From the NCBI RefSeq assembly GCF_000420365.1, contig NZ_ATUU01000001.1, positions 1-64,000 of the forward strand: DNA of 64,000 bases, read 5' to 3'. The stretch's first letter is position 1, and every line of letters begins with the position of its first letter. A program made the position numbers and the translations under genes. Origin of the DNA: Weissella halotolerans DSM 20190 (GTDB lineage: Bacteria > Bacillota > Bacilli > Lactobacillales > Lactobacillaceae). Positions 55,749 to 64,000 of the stretch are shown here, in pieces. Below the pieces are notes generated by a model, which had not been told where the DNA came from, made no database searches, and saw only the letters and a list, made by a program, of their open reading frames with translations.

Positions 55749-56378
55749 TTAGGATTGATGACGCCAATAGTTTAAACCAAAGGGAATTAAACGTTCATGT
55801 CCTGTTTTAAGACGATGAATATTTTCACGGTGACGATAAAAAACAAAGAGCGTTAAGCTAAAAGCAATTAAAGTTAAAAACCAGTCTTGAATAAGGGCTG
55901 AAGCAAGCGTGATCAGGGTGAAGCCGACCATGGAGGCAACAGAAACCATACTCGTGATGAAGAGTGTACTACCAAAAATGGCGAAAGCTAAACAGAACAT
56001 TAGCGGGTTATAGATAAGGAGCACGCCCACAGAAGTTGCGACGGCCTTGCCCCCCCGAAAGCCAATCCAAAAAGAATAGGTGTGGCCTAAAATAGCACCT
56101 AAGCCAACGGCAAAGTATAGCCAGTGTTGGCTAACGGTTAGGGGCCCCCATAAGCAGGCCATTAAAGCACCTAAAGACCCCTTTAAAATATCAAGACACA
56201 TGACGACTAAACCAATACGCCAACCCAAAACCCGAGCAGTGTTGGTGGTACCAATGTTCCCAGAACCTAAGATAAGGAGGTTTTTGTGGAAAAACAAACG
56301 GCCAACCACATAGCCAAAGGGAATGGACCCGACCAGATAGGCCAAAAGAAAACTAATGAGATAATGAGACAGACTCAT
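55749..56378 (-). CDS. plsY: glycerol-3-phosphate acyltransferase PlsY
   Basis: Transfers acyl from acyl-phosphate to glycerol-3-phosphate, the first step of phospholipid synthesis. The 209 residues have five to six membrane helices and the three conserved motifs GSIPFGYVVG, GSGNIGTTNTARVLG and the Gly-rich FRGGKAVATSVGV. The ATG at 56378 follows AGGAGT and was chosen over an upstream ATG at 56453. Divergent to parE, as in many Firmicutes. Confidence 0.95.
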   Translation of the reverse strand: MSLSHYLISFLLAYLVGSIPFGYVVGRLFFHKNLLILGSGNIGTTNTARVLGWRIGLVVMCLDILKGSLGALMACLWGPLTVSQHWLYFAVGLGAILGHTYSFWIGFRGGKAVATSVGVLLIYNPLMFCLAFAIFGSTLFITSMVSVASMVGFTLITLASALIQDWFLTLIAFSLTLFVFYRHRENIHRLKTGHERLIPFGLNYWRHQS

Positions 56379-56593
56379 AAAAACACTCCTTTTATGAATA
56401 AAACTAAAAAATAAGGGCAAGCCTAATGAAAGGCATACTCTCCATTTTAGCATGTCTTATCAAATGGCTGGCATTTTATAGACTTTTTATAAAAATTTAA
56501 AGGTCGCTTGTCAGTTCTTGTTAAGGTAGGCTAAGATGGTGAATGGTATGCTGAACTTTTTCAGCACTGAAACAGAGTGGAGAGGACATATCC

Positions 56594-58621
56594 ATGACAA
56601 AGAAAAGCACTTATTCAGATGACTCAATTACAGTCTTAGAGGGGTTGGAAGCAGTTCGTAAGCGCCCTGGGATGTATATTGGGTCGACTGATACGAAAGG
56701 TTTACACCACCTAGTTTATGAGATTTTTGATAATGCCGTTGATGAGGCATTAGCAGGTTTTGGTGATCAAATTGACGTAGTGATTCATGCTGATAATAGT
56801 ATTACCGTAGTAGATCATGGACGAGGGATGCCAGTAGGTATGCATGCTTCAGGTAAGCCAACCCCAGAAGTTATTCTCACCGTGTTACACGCTGGTGGTA
56901 AATTTGGCCAGGCCGGAGGTTATAAAACATCTGGAGGCTTGCATGGAGTGGGATCATCAGTTGTTAATGCGCTCTCGCAGAGCTTGACGGTCACCATTGT
57001 ACGGGATGGTCAAAAGTTCCAGGAACACTTCATCGATGGTGGAAAGCCAGATGGCACCTTAGTTGCCTTAGGGAAAACGAAAGCTGGTAATGGAACTACC
57101 ATTACCTTCAAACCTGATCCAGCCATTTTTTCTACAACGGTATATAATTTTGACACCATTGCTGAACGCCTGCGTGAATCAGCTTTTTTACTTAGTGATG
57201 TTAAAATTACATTAACTGACGAACGGCCTGGTCAGGAACAAACGCAAAGTTATCACTACCCAGATGGTTTAAAAGCCTTCGTAGCTTACTTAAATGAAGA
57301 TAAAGATACCTTGGGCGACACCATGTATTTTGATGGAAGTGAGCATGGGGTTGAGGTAGAGGTGGCTGCCCAATATAATGATGGTTATTCTGAAACGATG
57401 ATGTCCTTTGTTAATAATGTCCGTACTCCAGGTGGGGGAACCCACGAAGCAGGATTACGGGCTGCATGGACGAAGGCCTTCAATGAGTATGCGCGCAAGG
57501 TGGGCTTACTTAAAGAAAAGGATAAAAATCTTGAGGGATCAGATGTTCGGGAGGGCTTAACGGTTGTAATTGCCTTACGCGTGCCGGAAGAGCTCTTACA
57601 GTTTGAGGGACAAACCAAGGATAAATTGGGAACTTCCGAGGCTCGGTCAATCGTCGATACGATTATTACTGAACAATTAGGTTACTACTTGATGGAGAAT
57701 GGGGAATTCTCTCAGAGCTTAATCCGCAAGGCCATCCGGGCCCGCGAAGCCAGAATGGCTGCTCGCAAAGCCCGTGAAGCTTCCCGAAGTGGTCGTAAAA
57801 AGGGTAAACAAGAACAAATCCTATCTGGTAAATTAACACCGGCACAGTCAAAAGATGCGTCTAAGAATGAATTGTTTTTGGTCGAGGGTGATTCGGCCGG
57901 TGGTTCTGCTAAACAGGGCCGTGACCGAAAATTCCAGGCTATTCTGCCCTTACGTGGAAAGGTCTTAAATACAGAAAAGGCTAAGTTGCCTGATATTATG
58001 AAGAATGAAGAGATTGCTACCATTATCTATACGATTGGAGCCGGTGTAGGGGCCGACTTTAATTTAAAAGATGCTAGTTATGACAAGATTATCATCATGA
58101 CAGATGCGGATGATGATGGGGCCCACATTCAAATTCTATTACTAACCTTTTTTTATAAATACATGCGTCCTTTAATTGAAGACGGGCGAGTCTACATAGC
58201 GTTACCTCCTTTGTACATGTTAAGGCAAAAGGGTAAGGCGAAGCGGCCTAAAATTGCCTATGCTTGGACAGATAGTGAACTAGCAGCAGTCGAAGAAAAA
58301 TTTGAGGCTACATTTAATTTGCAACGGTTTAAAGGGCTTGGTGAAATGAATGCTGATCAGCTTTGGGCCACCACGATGGATCCTCAAAACCGAACGCTGA
58401 TTCGCGTCACCATCGATGATGCCTTAGTAGCAGAAAAACGGGTCACTACCTTAATGGGTGATAAAGTTGAGCCACGTAGAAAGTGGATTGAAGCTAATGT
58501 CGCCTTTACGCTAGGTGATGAAACAGAGACCTTGCTGGATGAGGCAAAGGATGAGCAGGCAATATTAGAGGATGACTTAACACCGGTTAGTGAGCATGAT
58601 AAGGAGGAAGATGATGACTGA
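56594..58621 (+). CDS. parE: topoisomerase IV subunit B
   Basis: ATPase subunit that, with ParC, decatenates daughter chromosomes. The 675 residues carry the GHKL ATPase (FDNAVDEALAG, HGRGMPVG, GGLHGVGSSVVNALS), the transducer domain, and the TOPRIM metal sites EGDSAGGSAK and DADDDGAHI. Context (plsY upstream, parC overlapping) supports ParE over GyrB. GGAGAGG precedes the ATG. Confidence 0.95.
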   Translation: MTKKSTYSDDSITVLEGLEAVRKRPGMYIGSTDTKGLHHLVYEIFDNAVDEALAGFGDQIDVVIHADNSITVVDHGRGMPVGMHASGKPTPEVILTVLHAGGKFGQAGGYKTSGGLHGVGSSVVNALSQSLTVTIVRDGQKFQEHFIDGGKPDGTLVALGKTKAGNGTTITFKPDPAIFSTTVYNFDTIAERLRESAFLLSDVKITLTDERPGQEQTQSYHYPDGLKAFVAYLNEDKDTLGDTMYFDGSEHGVEVEVAAQYNDGYSETMMSFVNNVRTPGGGTHEAGLRAAWTKAFNEYARKVGLLKEKDKNLEGSDVREGLTVVIALRVPEELLQFEGQTKDKLGTSEARSIVDTIITEQLGYYLMENGEFSQSLIRKAIRAREARMAARKAREASRSGRKKGKQEQILSGKLTPAQSKDASKNELFLVEGDSAGGSAKQGRDRKFQAILPLRGKVLNTEKAKLPDIMKNEEIATIIYTIGAGVGADFNLKDASYDKIIIMTDADDDGAHIQILLLTFFYKYMRPLIEDGRVYIALPPLYMLRQKGKAKRPKIAYAWTDSELAAVEEKFEATFNLQRFKGLGEMNADQLWATTMDPQNRTLIRVTIDDALVAEKRVTTLMGDKVEPRRKWIEANVAFTLGDETETLLDEAKDEQAILEDDLTPVSEHDKEEDDD

Positions 58622-61082
58622 TACAGGACATGTCCAAGAGCTCAGTCTTGAAACGGTGATGGGGGACCGTTTTGGTCGCTATTCGAAATCCATTATCCAA
58701 GATCGGGCCTTACCTGATATTCGAGATGGGTTAAAGCCTGTTCAACGGCGAATCTTATTTGCCATGTTTAAAGACGGTAACACGTCAGATAAGCAATTTC
58801 GTAAGTCAGCCAAATCAGTAGGAAATGTAATGGGTAACCTACATCCACATGGGGACTCATCAATCTATGAAGCGTTAGTTCGTATGTCACAGGATTGGAA
58901 GTTGCGAGTTCCTTTGATTGAAATGCATGGTAACAATGGATCTATCGACAATGATCCGCCGGCTGCTATGCGTTATACGGAAGCACGTTTAGCTAAGATA
59001 GCGGATGAATTACTACGTGATTTGGATAAAGACACTGTTGATATGGTCTTAAACTTTGATGATACTGAGTATGAGCCAACTGTGCTACCAGCTCATTTTC
59101 CAAACCTGCTTGTTAACGGTGCGACTGGTATTTCAGCTGGTTACGCCACGGATATTCCACCGCACAATCTGGGTGAGGTGATTGATGCCCTGGTCTACTT
59201 ATTGGCCCACCCTAAAGCCAGCCTGGATGACCTAATGACCTTTGTGAAGGGCCCTGATTTCCCAACCGGTGGGATTGTTCAAGGCCTTGAGGGGATTCGT
59301 TCAGCCTTTAAAACGGGGCATGGTCGGGTAGTGGTCCGCTCAAAAACGGCGATTAGTCCCTTAAAAGGAGGGAAGGCTAAGATTGAAATTAGCGAAATTC
59401 CCTATGAAGTTAATAAGGCGGCTTTGGTCAAAAAGATTGATGAAATGCATTTGAACAAGGACATTGCAGGTATTAGCGAAGTCCGTGATGAATCTGACCG
59501 TGATGGTTTATCCATTGTCATTGAGTTAGCCAAGGATGCCAATGCGCAGGGAATCTTAAATTATCTCTTTAAAAAGACAGACTTACAGGTAACCTATAGC
59601 TATAATATGGTTGCCATCCATAATCAACGGCCAGAACGAGTTGGCTTGAAAGTTGCTTTGGAAGCCTTTTTAGAGCACCAAGTGGACGTGTTAACAAAAC
59701 GTACACAATTTGATTTACAAAAAGCTAAGCGTCGTCAACATATTGTACTTGGCCTAATCAAGGCGATGTCTATTTTAGATCAAGTTATTGCGACCATTCG
59801 GGCCTCAAAGGACCGGAAGGATGCCAAACAGAATTTGGTGGCACAGTATGACTTTTCTAATGAACAAGCAGAAGCCATTGTGACGATGCAACTTTATCGC
59901 TTAACGAATACTGATGTGACGCAACTAGAAAATGAATCAGCTGAGTTGAAGGATAAAATAGCTGAGTATGAGTTGATTTTAGCCGAACCAAAGGAACTAA
60001 GAAAAGTCCTCCGAGGTGAGTTAAAGGCCATTAAAAAGACTTATGCAACCCCTCGTCGTTCACAGATTGAAGACCAAATTCAAGAATTGAAAATTGATGA
60101 GACGGTGACAGTGGTTGATGAAGACGTCATGTTGTTAGTTTCTAAAAATGGTTATGTAAAGCGGTCGTCCTTACGTTCTTACGGGGCTTCAGGTAGTGAC
60201 AATGGGCTAAGAGAGGATGATGAAGTCGTCTTCATGGATGAAGTAAATACGCTAGAGCATGTCTTTATGTTTACCGATCATGGACAAGTGATTTATCGTC
60301 CAGTTCATGAAGTGGCTGAAACGCGTTGGAAGGAGCCCGGTGAGCATTTATCACAAACTATTACCGGTTTGACTTCGGATGAGCAGATTATTGCCGTGAA
60401 GGTCGTTAAAGACTATCAAGCGCTTAATGGAGAATGGATTGCGGCAACCTCAGACGGGCATATAAAACGCTTTGCCTTTGCCGATTTGACGCCGCGGAGT
60501 AATTATCGTAAAAAATCAACGCCATACATGAAGCTAAAGCAAGATGATGCCTATGTGGTAAATGTTCTACCCTTCTCAAGTTCGGATGTAGGACATTATA
60601 CGGTCCTATTGACTTCTTACCAAGCTAACGGGTTACGGTATGCTTTAGATGAGGTGCCAACCCACGGTTTGAGAACGACCGGCGTTAAAGCCATGTCGCT
60701 GGCAGAGCAGGATGATTCCTTGACCAGTTTATCTTTGGTAGATGACCGACAATCCTTGGCATTAGCTTTAATCTCTAATCGTGGCGCCTTTAAGTGGATG
60801 CCCGTTGATGAGGTGCCAGTGACAAGCCGGGCAAGGAAGGGAGTGGCTGTGATGCGTGAGTTGAAACGTGATCCCCATCGCATTATGGCGGCTGCCTTGG
60901 TTAATCAAAAGCAACCAACGCCGTTACGCATTTTGACCTTGGGTGACCGTGTATTTGATATTTTGCCAGCCGACCACCCACTGAGCCAACGTTATAGTAA
61001 TGGTAGTTTTGTGATAGATACTGAAAATGTTGGAGAACCAGTAGCCATGTATCCATTGGTTCAAGTACCCCTGTTAAATTAA
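58614..61082 (+). CDS. parC: topoisomerase IV subunit A
   Basis: DNA-cleaving subunit of topoisomerase IV. The 822-residue product has the winged-helix core with HPHGDSSIYEA (quinolone-determining region with wild-type-like Ser and Glu) and the catalytic tyrosine in AMRYTEARL, a long coiled coil, and the C-terminal beta-pinwheel. ATG 58614 lies six bases after AAGGAGG; it overlaps parE by eight bases. An earlier GTG at 58590 is before that site. Confidence 0.95.
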   Translation: MTDTGHVQELSLETVMGDRFGRYSKSIIQDRALPDIRDGLKPVQRRILFAMFKDGNTSDKQFRKSAKSVGNVMGNLHPHGDSSIYEALVRMSQDWKLRVPLIEMHGNNGSIDNDPPAAMRYTEARLAKIADELLRDLDKDTVDMVLNFDDTEYEPTVLPAHFPNLLVNGATGISAGYATDIPPHNLGEVIDALVYLLAHPKASLDDLMTFVKGPDFPTGGIVQGLEGIRSAFKTGHGRVVVRSKTAISPLKGGKAKIEISEIPYEVNKAALVKKIDEMHLNKDIAGISEVRDESDRDGLSIVIELAKDANAQGILNYLFKKTDLQVTYSYNMVAIHNQRPERVGLKVALEAFLEHQVDVLTKRTQFDLQKAKRRQHIVLGLIKAMSILDQVIATIRASKDRKDAKQNLVAQYDFSNEQAEAIVTMQLYRLTNTDVTQLENESAELKDKIAEYELILAEPKELRKVLRGELKAIKKTYATPRRSQIEDQIQELKIDETVTVVDEDVMLLVSKNGYVKRSSLRSYGASGSDNGLREDDEVVFMDEVNTLEHVFMFTDHGQVIYRPVHEVAETRWKEPGEHLSQTITGLTSDEQIIAVKVVKDYQALNGEWIAATSDGHIKRFAFADLTPRSNYRKKSTPYMKLKQDDAYVVNVLPFSSSDVGHYTVLLTSYQANGLRYALDEVPTHGLRTTGVKAMSLAEQDDSLTSLSLVDDRQSLALALISNRGAFKWMPVDEVPVTSRARKGVAVMRELKRDPHRIMAAALVNQKQPTPLRILTLGDRVFDILPADHPLSQRYSNGSFVIDTENVGEPVAMYPLVQVPLLN

Positions 61083-61095
61083 ATATATTTTTCAT

Positions 61096-61131
61096 AGACT
61101 TAGTGGGAATTCGGCCCCTAAGTCTTTTTTT
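61096..61131 (+). terminator. terminator after parEC
   Basis: AGACTTAG and CTAAGTCT pair around a 14-base loop that can pair further (GGG/CCC), followed by T residues. Confidence 0.88.
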
Positions 61132-61141
61132 AAAATAGTTC

Positions 61142-61155
61142 TGAAAGCGTTTGCA
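61142..61155 (+). promoter_or_regulatory. cre site (CcpA operator) at the scrK promoter
   Basis: TGAAAGCGTTTGCA fits the cre consensus TGWAARCGYTWNCW at every position. It overlaps the -35 hexamer at 61151-61156, a position that would give repression. Confidence 0.85.
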
Positions 61156-61179
61156 AATGAAACCGGTTTCGTATATAAT
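61151..61179 (+). promoter_or_regulatory. promoter of scrK
   Basis: TTGCAA, a 17-bp spacer and a perfect TATAAT, 45 bp before the start codon. The spacer holds a second operator-like palindrome. Confidence 0.82.
61159..61170. promoter_or_regulatory. LacI-type operator palindrome in the scrK promoter
   Basis: GAAACCGGTTTC is a perfect 12-bp palindrome with the central CCGG arrangement of many LacI/GalR-family sugar repressors. It lies between -35 and -10. The repressor is not in this window. Confidence 0.55.
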
Positions 61180-61223
61180 AAAGACATAGTTAAGAGATAA
61201 GAACACAGAGAAGGGGAAGAATT

Positions 61224-62123
61224 ATGTCATTATTAGGTGCAATTGAAGCTGGTGGAACAAAGTTTGTTGTGGCAGTCGCAGATGAGACTGACCCAGATAC
61301 GGTCATCAAGCGGGAAAGTTTTCCAACAGAGGATGGTCCAAAGACAATCAAGAAAGTTCAAGCCTTTTTTGATCAATATGATGATATTGCTGCAATTGGG
61401 ATTGCTGCCTTTGGTCCAATTGATGTTGCACCTGATAGCAAGACCTACGGCTATGTATTGGATACGCCAAAGCGTGGTTGGTCTGGTTATAACTTCTTAG
61501 GCGCAATGAAAGCTTGGCGTGACATTCCTTATTTTTGGACGACCGACGTTAATGGTGCTGGTTGGGCCGAATTTGTTTCAGGAGCAGCTAAGAATGATGA
61601 TAACTTGGTTTACTTGACTGTGGGAACGGGAATTGGTGCTGGTATTATTCAAAATGGTAAGCTTTTGCAGGGGATTTCGCACCCAGAGGCTGGGCACATT
61701 ATGATGAAAAAGCACCCAGAGGACACGTATAAGGGACATTGCCCCTTCCATGAGGATCGTTGTTTAGAAGGTTTGGCAGCTGGCCCAGCTATCGAAGAAC
61801 GCTGGGGTCGGTCAGCTAAGGAAATACCAGATGACGATTTGGCTTGGGAGATTGAAGCTTATTACTTAGCACAGGCAGCTGTGACCTATACCGCCATCCT
61901 TCGTCCAGATCGGATTGTCTTTGGTGGTGGTGTTCCTCATCGGGAGAACCTATTGCCACTTGTTCGAAAGTCTTTTGCCGAGCAGATGGCTGACTACTTA
62001 GCTGTCCCCCCTTTGGATGAGTATATTGTCCATGTGGAAAATGGGGATGATGCAGGAATCTTGGGTTGCTTCTACTTGGCTAAATCTTTAGTTGATCAAA
62101 GCCAAGCTCAAGCAATTGATTAA
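61224..62123 (+). CDS. scrK: fructokinase (ROK family)
   Basis: Phosphorylates fructose to fructose-6-phosphate. The 299 residues show GAIEAGGTKF (phosphate loop), IGIAAFGPID, DVNGAGWAE, GTGIGAGII, and the zinc ligands in GHIMMKKHP with GHCPFHEDRCLEGL, the pattern of ScrK-type fructokinases. It is a single gene with a promoter under likely CcpA control and no adjacent sugar transporter. Confidence 0.93.
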   Translation: MSLLGAIEAGGTKFVVAVADETDPDTVIKRESFPTEDGPKTIKKVQAFFDQYDDIAAIGIAAFGPIDVAPDSKTYGYVLDTPKRGWSGYNFLGAMKAWRDIPYFWTTDVNGAGWAEFVSGAAKNDDNLVYLTVGTGIGAGIIQNGKLLQGISHPEAGHIMMKKHPEDTYKGHCPFHEDRCLEGLAAGPAIEERWGRSAKEIPDDDLAWEIEAYYLAQAAVTYTAILRPDRIVFGGGVPHRENLLPLVRKSFAEQMADYLAVPPLDEYIVHVENGDDAGILGCFYLAKSLVDQSQAQAID

Positions 62124-62134
62124 CACTATATGAC

Positions 62135-62173
62135 AAAAAACGCGGGTTCAGTTCTACTTAGCCCGTGTTTTTT
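62135..62173 (+). terminator. terminator after scrK
   Basis: AAAAAACGCGGG and CCCGTGTTTTTT pair (one GU) around a 14-base loop. Confidence 0.85.
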
Positions 62174-62261
62174 GCCTTATAAAAATAAACAGCTTTATAC
62201 AATTTTAAAGGGACTTAGGGTATACTAGAGAAAAGAGTTAAGAAGGGGAGATAATTCATTT

Positions 62262-63188
62262 ATGGCTGATTTACTTGTTTTTGGGCATAAGAGTCCAGAT
62301 ACAGATACCATTGCCTCAGCTATGGCAACGGCATATTTATTGAACAATGCTTACAATCTAAATTCAGAGGCGGTTGCCTTGGGGGAGCCTAATGCTGAAA
62401 CGGCCTTTGCTTTGAAGCATTTTGATTTAGCGGCACCGCGGGTGATTCAAAAGGCAGATACACCGGAAGTCTTTTTGGTCGACCATAATGAAGCCAGTCA
62501 ATCAGTAGATAATATTGCCGATGTGACGGTTGCAGGTGTCTATGACCACCATAAAATTAATTTTCAATCAGCAGCGCCATTGTGGTTTATTAACAAGCCA
62601 CTGGGCTCTGTGGCGACTATTTTGTACGGTGAATTCCAACAAGCTGGTTTAGATATTCCAGCTAACTTGGCTGGGATGCTAGCTTCAGCGATTATCTCAG
62701 ATACCTTACTGTTGAAGAGTCCAACCACGACGCCAATGGATCAGCCGGCTTTGGCGGCCTTGGCAAAGTTAGCTGGAATTGAGGATTACGAGGCATATGG
62801 TTTGGAGCTGCTTAAGGCGGGAACAGACTTGTCGAGTCGTACCGCGCAAGATTTGATTGACGGTGATGCTAAAACCTTTGAATTGAATGGTCAAAAGGTA
62901 CGGATTGGTCAGGTTAACACGGTAGATGTAGATGATGTCTTTGCCCGGCGCGCCGAATTGGAGGCTGCCATGCAGACTGAGTTATCTGCCGATGGCTATG
63001 ATACCTTTATTTTGGTTGTTACCAATATTTTAGATTCTGATTCTGATCTTCTAGTGGTAGGTGATAATCAGGACAAAGTGGCGGCTGCCTTTGGTGTTGA
63101 ATTAACCGAAGGAAGGGCTTCGTTGCCAGGTGTTGTGTCACGAAAGAAGCAAGTCGTGCCTCCATTAACAGCAGCCTTTGAAGCTTAA
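62262..63188 (+). CDS. ppaC: manganese-dependent inorganic pyrophosphatase
   Basis: Family II pyrophosphatase of the DHH superfamily, hydrolysing pyrophosphate from biosynthesis. The 308 residues show FGHKSPDTDTIASA, LVDHNEASQSVDN, VYDHHKINF (DHH) and the C-terminal SRKKQVVPPL. Length equals the family norm. AAGGGGAG lies upstream of the ATG and TATACT at 62221-62226 is a likely -10. Confidence 0.96.
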   Translation: MADLLVFGHKSPDTDTIASAMATAYLLNNAYNLNSEAVALGEPNAETAFALKHFDLAAPRVIQKADTPEVFLVDHNEASQSVDNIADVTVAGVYDHHKINFQSAAPLWFINKPLGSVATILYGEFQQAGLDIPANLAGMLASAIISDTLLLKSPTTTPMDQPALAALAKLAGIEDYEAYGLELLKAGTDLSSRTAQDLIDGDAKTFELNGQKVRIGQVNTVDVDDVFARRAELEAAMQTELSADGYDTFILVVTNILDSDSDLLVVGDNQDKVAAAFGVELTEGRASLPGVVSRKKQVVPPLTAAFEA

Positions 63189-63198
63189 ATTAAATAAT

Positions 63199-63244
63199 AA
63201 AAAAAGGTTAGTTAACCCACGATATGGGTAACTAACCTTTTTTA
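63199..63244. terminator. bidirectional terminator between ppaC and the GntR-RCK_C gene
   Basis: A stem of about 18 bp with one bulge (AAAAAGGTTAGTTAACCCA against TGGGTAACTAACCTTTTT) and A and T runs outside. Confidence 0.93.
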
Positions 63245-63245
63245 T

Positions 63246-63905
63246 TTAGTGACCTGCAATAGCAGAATAGGGATGGGACGTCGATTCTTGGTCAAAGAAG
63301 AACGAACGGACGGTAGCAACCGCCATATCATCTCCAACAAAGTATAAGGTGTCATACTGGTTAATAATTGTATAAGGTCCTGGGGAAATCGTTAGTTCGC
63401 CCTCGTGTAAAACGCCGACCATGGTGGTACCCGTAGCATACCAAAAATTCAATTCTGATAAATTTTTACCATATTTATTTGAAGGTTGATTTAAAACCAG
63501 TTCAAAGGGCATCAGTGGATTGTTCTGCTGATAAGACTGCGATTGGTCGACAAAGGCCTGCATTAGATGCGTAATGTCATTAAAGTTTTTTTGTTGGTCC
63601 TGAATGGCTTTCGTTAAGTCACCTTTTAAGGAACGTAAATTTGCGGTTTCTTGGTCCGCATGGATAAAATCTTCAGCCTTTTTTTGAGAGATGATTTTAG
63701 CACCACTTCCATGGTGGGATTGGGCAATGCCCATATCAACGAGCACTCGAATTGCTCGACGAGCAGTTTCTGATGAAACATCATATTCCTTGGCCACAGT
63801 AGACCGCGCCTGTAATTTGTCGCCGACCGCTAATTGACCATGGGTAATCTTTTGCGCTAAACTCAATGCAATTTGACGATAACGCGGTTGTTTAATGATT
63901 TTCAT
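63246..63905 (-). CDS. GntR-RCK_C transcriptional regulator, BusR-like
   Basis: A 219-residue regulator. Residues 1-75 form a GntR winged helix (YRQIALSLAQKI, AKEYDVSSETARRAIRVLVDMG). A predicted helical coiled coil follows (about 80-125). The C-terminal part (about 145-208) is an RCK_C/TrkA-C domain (LSELNFWYATG, YDTLYFVGDD). This architecture matches BusR of Lactococcus and Streptococcus, which binds c-di-AMP and represses the glycine betaine transporter busAB. No transporter is in the window; a divergent target could lie to the right. The function is therefore inferred from architecture. Confidence 0.85.
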   Translation of the reverse strand: MKIIKQPRYRQIALSLAQKITHGQLAVGDKLQARSTVAKEYDVSSETARRAIRVLVDMGIAQSHHGSGAKIISQKKAEDFIHADQETANLRSLKGDLTKAIQDQQKNFNDITHLMQAFVDQSQSYQQNNPLMPFELVLNQPSNKYGKNLSELNFWYATGTTMVGVLHEGELTISPGPYTIINQYDTLYFVGDDMAVATVRSFFFDQESTSHPYSAIAGH

Positions 63906-63939
63906 GACGTAATCTCTATCCCCCTTATAGTCTAGCTTG

Positions 63940-63968
63940 ATTATAGTGGGCTTGGCTTAAAAATTCAA
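63940..63968 (-). promoter_or_regulatory. promoter of the BusR-like gene
   Basis: On the minus strand TTGAAT (63968-63963), a 17-bp spacer and a perfect TATAAT (63945-63940) lie 35 bp before the start codon, with AAGGGGG as ribosome-binding site. Confidence 0.75.
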
Positions 63969-64000
63969 TAGTTTAAGTTGGCACTTTAATGAACAAAGGC

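Noticed and set aside
1-64000. CRISPR array, insertion sequence or prophage
   Set aside because: No regularly spaced direct repeats, transposase, integrase other than XerC, or phage structural motifs were found in the window.

Overview
The window is a chromosomal stretch of a lactic acid bacterium, most likely of the Weissella/Leuconostoc group of Lactobacillaceae. The evidence is the Gram-positive housekeeping gene order, AT-leaning codon use, consensus sigma-A-type promoters, a T-box leader before alaS, a cre site, an RNase J2, IreB, RqcH and a GntR-RCK_C regulator. The genus is inferred from protein flavour and not from a database search. No phage, insertion sequence, CRISPR array or genomic island was seen. 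Apart from three minus-strand genes (a DUF998-type membrane protein, plsY and the GntR-RCK_C regulator), all genes run rightwards, away from the rRNA operon at the left edge.

Layout: 1-384 is the tail of an rrn operon (23S end, 5S, tRNA-Val, terminator). 487-7731 holds tgt-yajC, dinB, nrnA-DEAD helicase-acetyltransferase and an MFS transporter. 7785-12013 has the alaS T-box leader, alaS and the ireB-ruvX-DUF1292 set, with the DUF1292 gene duplicated in tandem. 12088-14978 holds comEA and a comEC interrupted by one in-frame TAG. 15060-16795 has holA, rpsO and rpsT. 18331-30169 has rnjB, a TPR protein, tuf (TTG start, two promoters), a deoxyribosyltransferase, tig, clpX, engB, zapA, cvpA, mutS2 and trxA. 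30363-36864 has a HAD phosphatase, murI-rdgB-phosphodiesterase, then relQ-nadK-rlu-mgtE. 36892-42181 is the rimP-nusA-rnpM-ylxQ-infB-rbfA operon behind a promoter and an early terminator. 42194-46176 has a hairpin-rich spacer, truB, ribF and rqcH. 46330-55692 has a MarR regulator, two DegV proteins, yozE, rbgA-rnhB, dprA, topA, xerC and an epimerase. 55749-63905 has plsY, parE-parC, fructokinase, manganese pyrophosphatase and the GntR-RCK_C regulator.

Most genes serve translation (tgt, alaS, ribosomal proteins, tuf, infB, rbfA, rimP, truB, engB, rbgA, rqcH), DNA upkeep (dinB, ruvX, holA, mutS2, rnhB, topA, parEC, xerC) and protein quality control (tig, clpX). The points most worth a second look are: a Tgt that has lost all three zinc-ligand cysteines and the substrate-pocket cysteine; a RimP carrying two SH3-like domains; a competence set with a nonsense mutation in comEC and hairpins over the comEA and dprA starts; a probable attenuator ahead of rimP-nusA; a fructokinase promoter overlapped by a cre site and a second operator-like palindrome; and a BusR-like, probably c-di-AMP-responsive, repressor.
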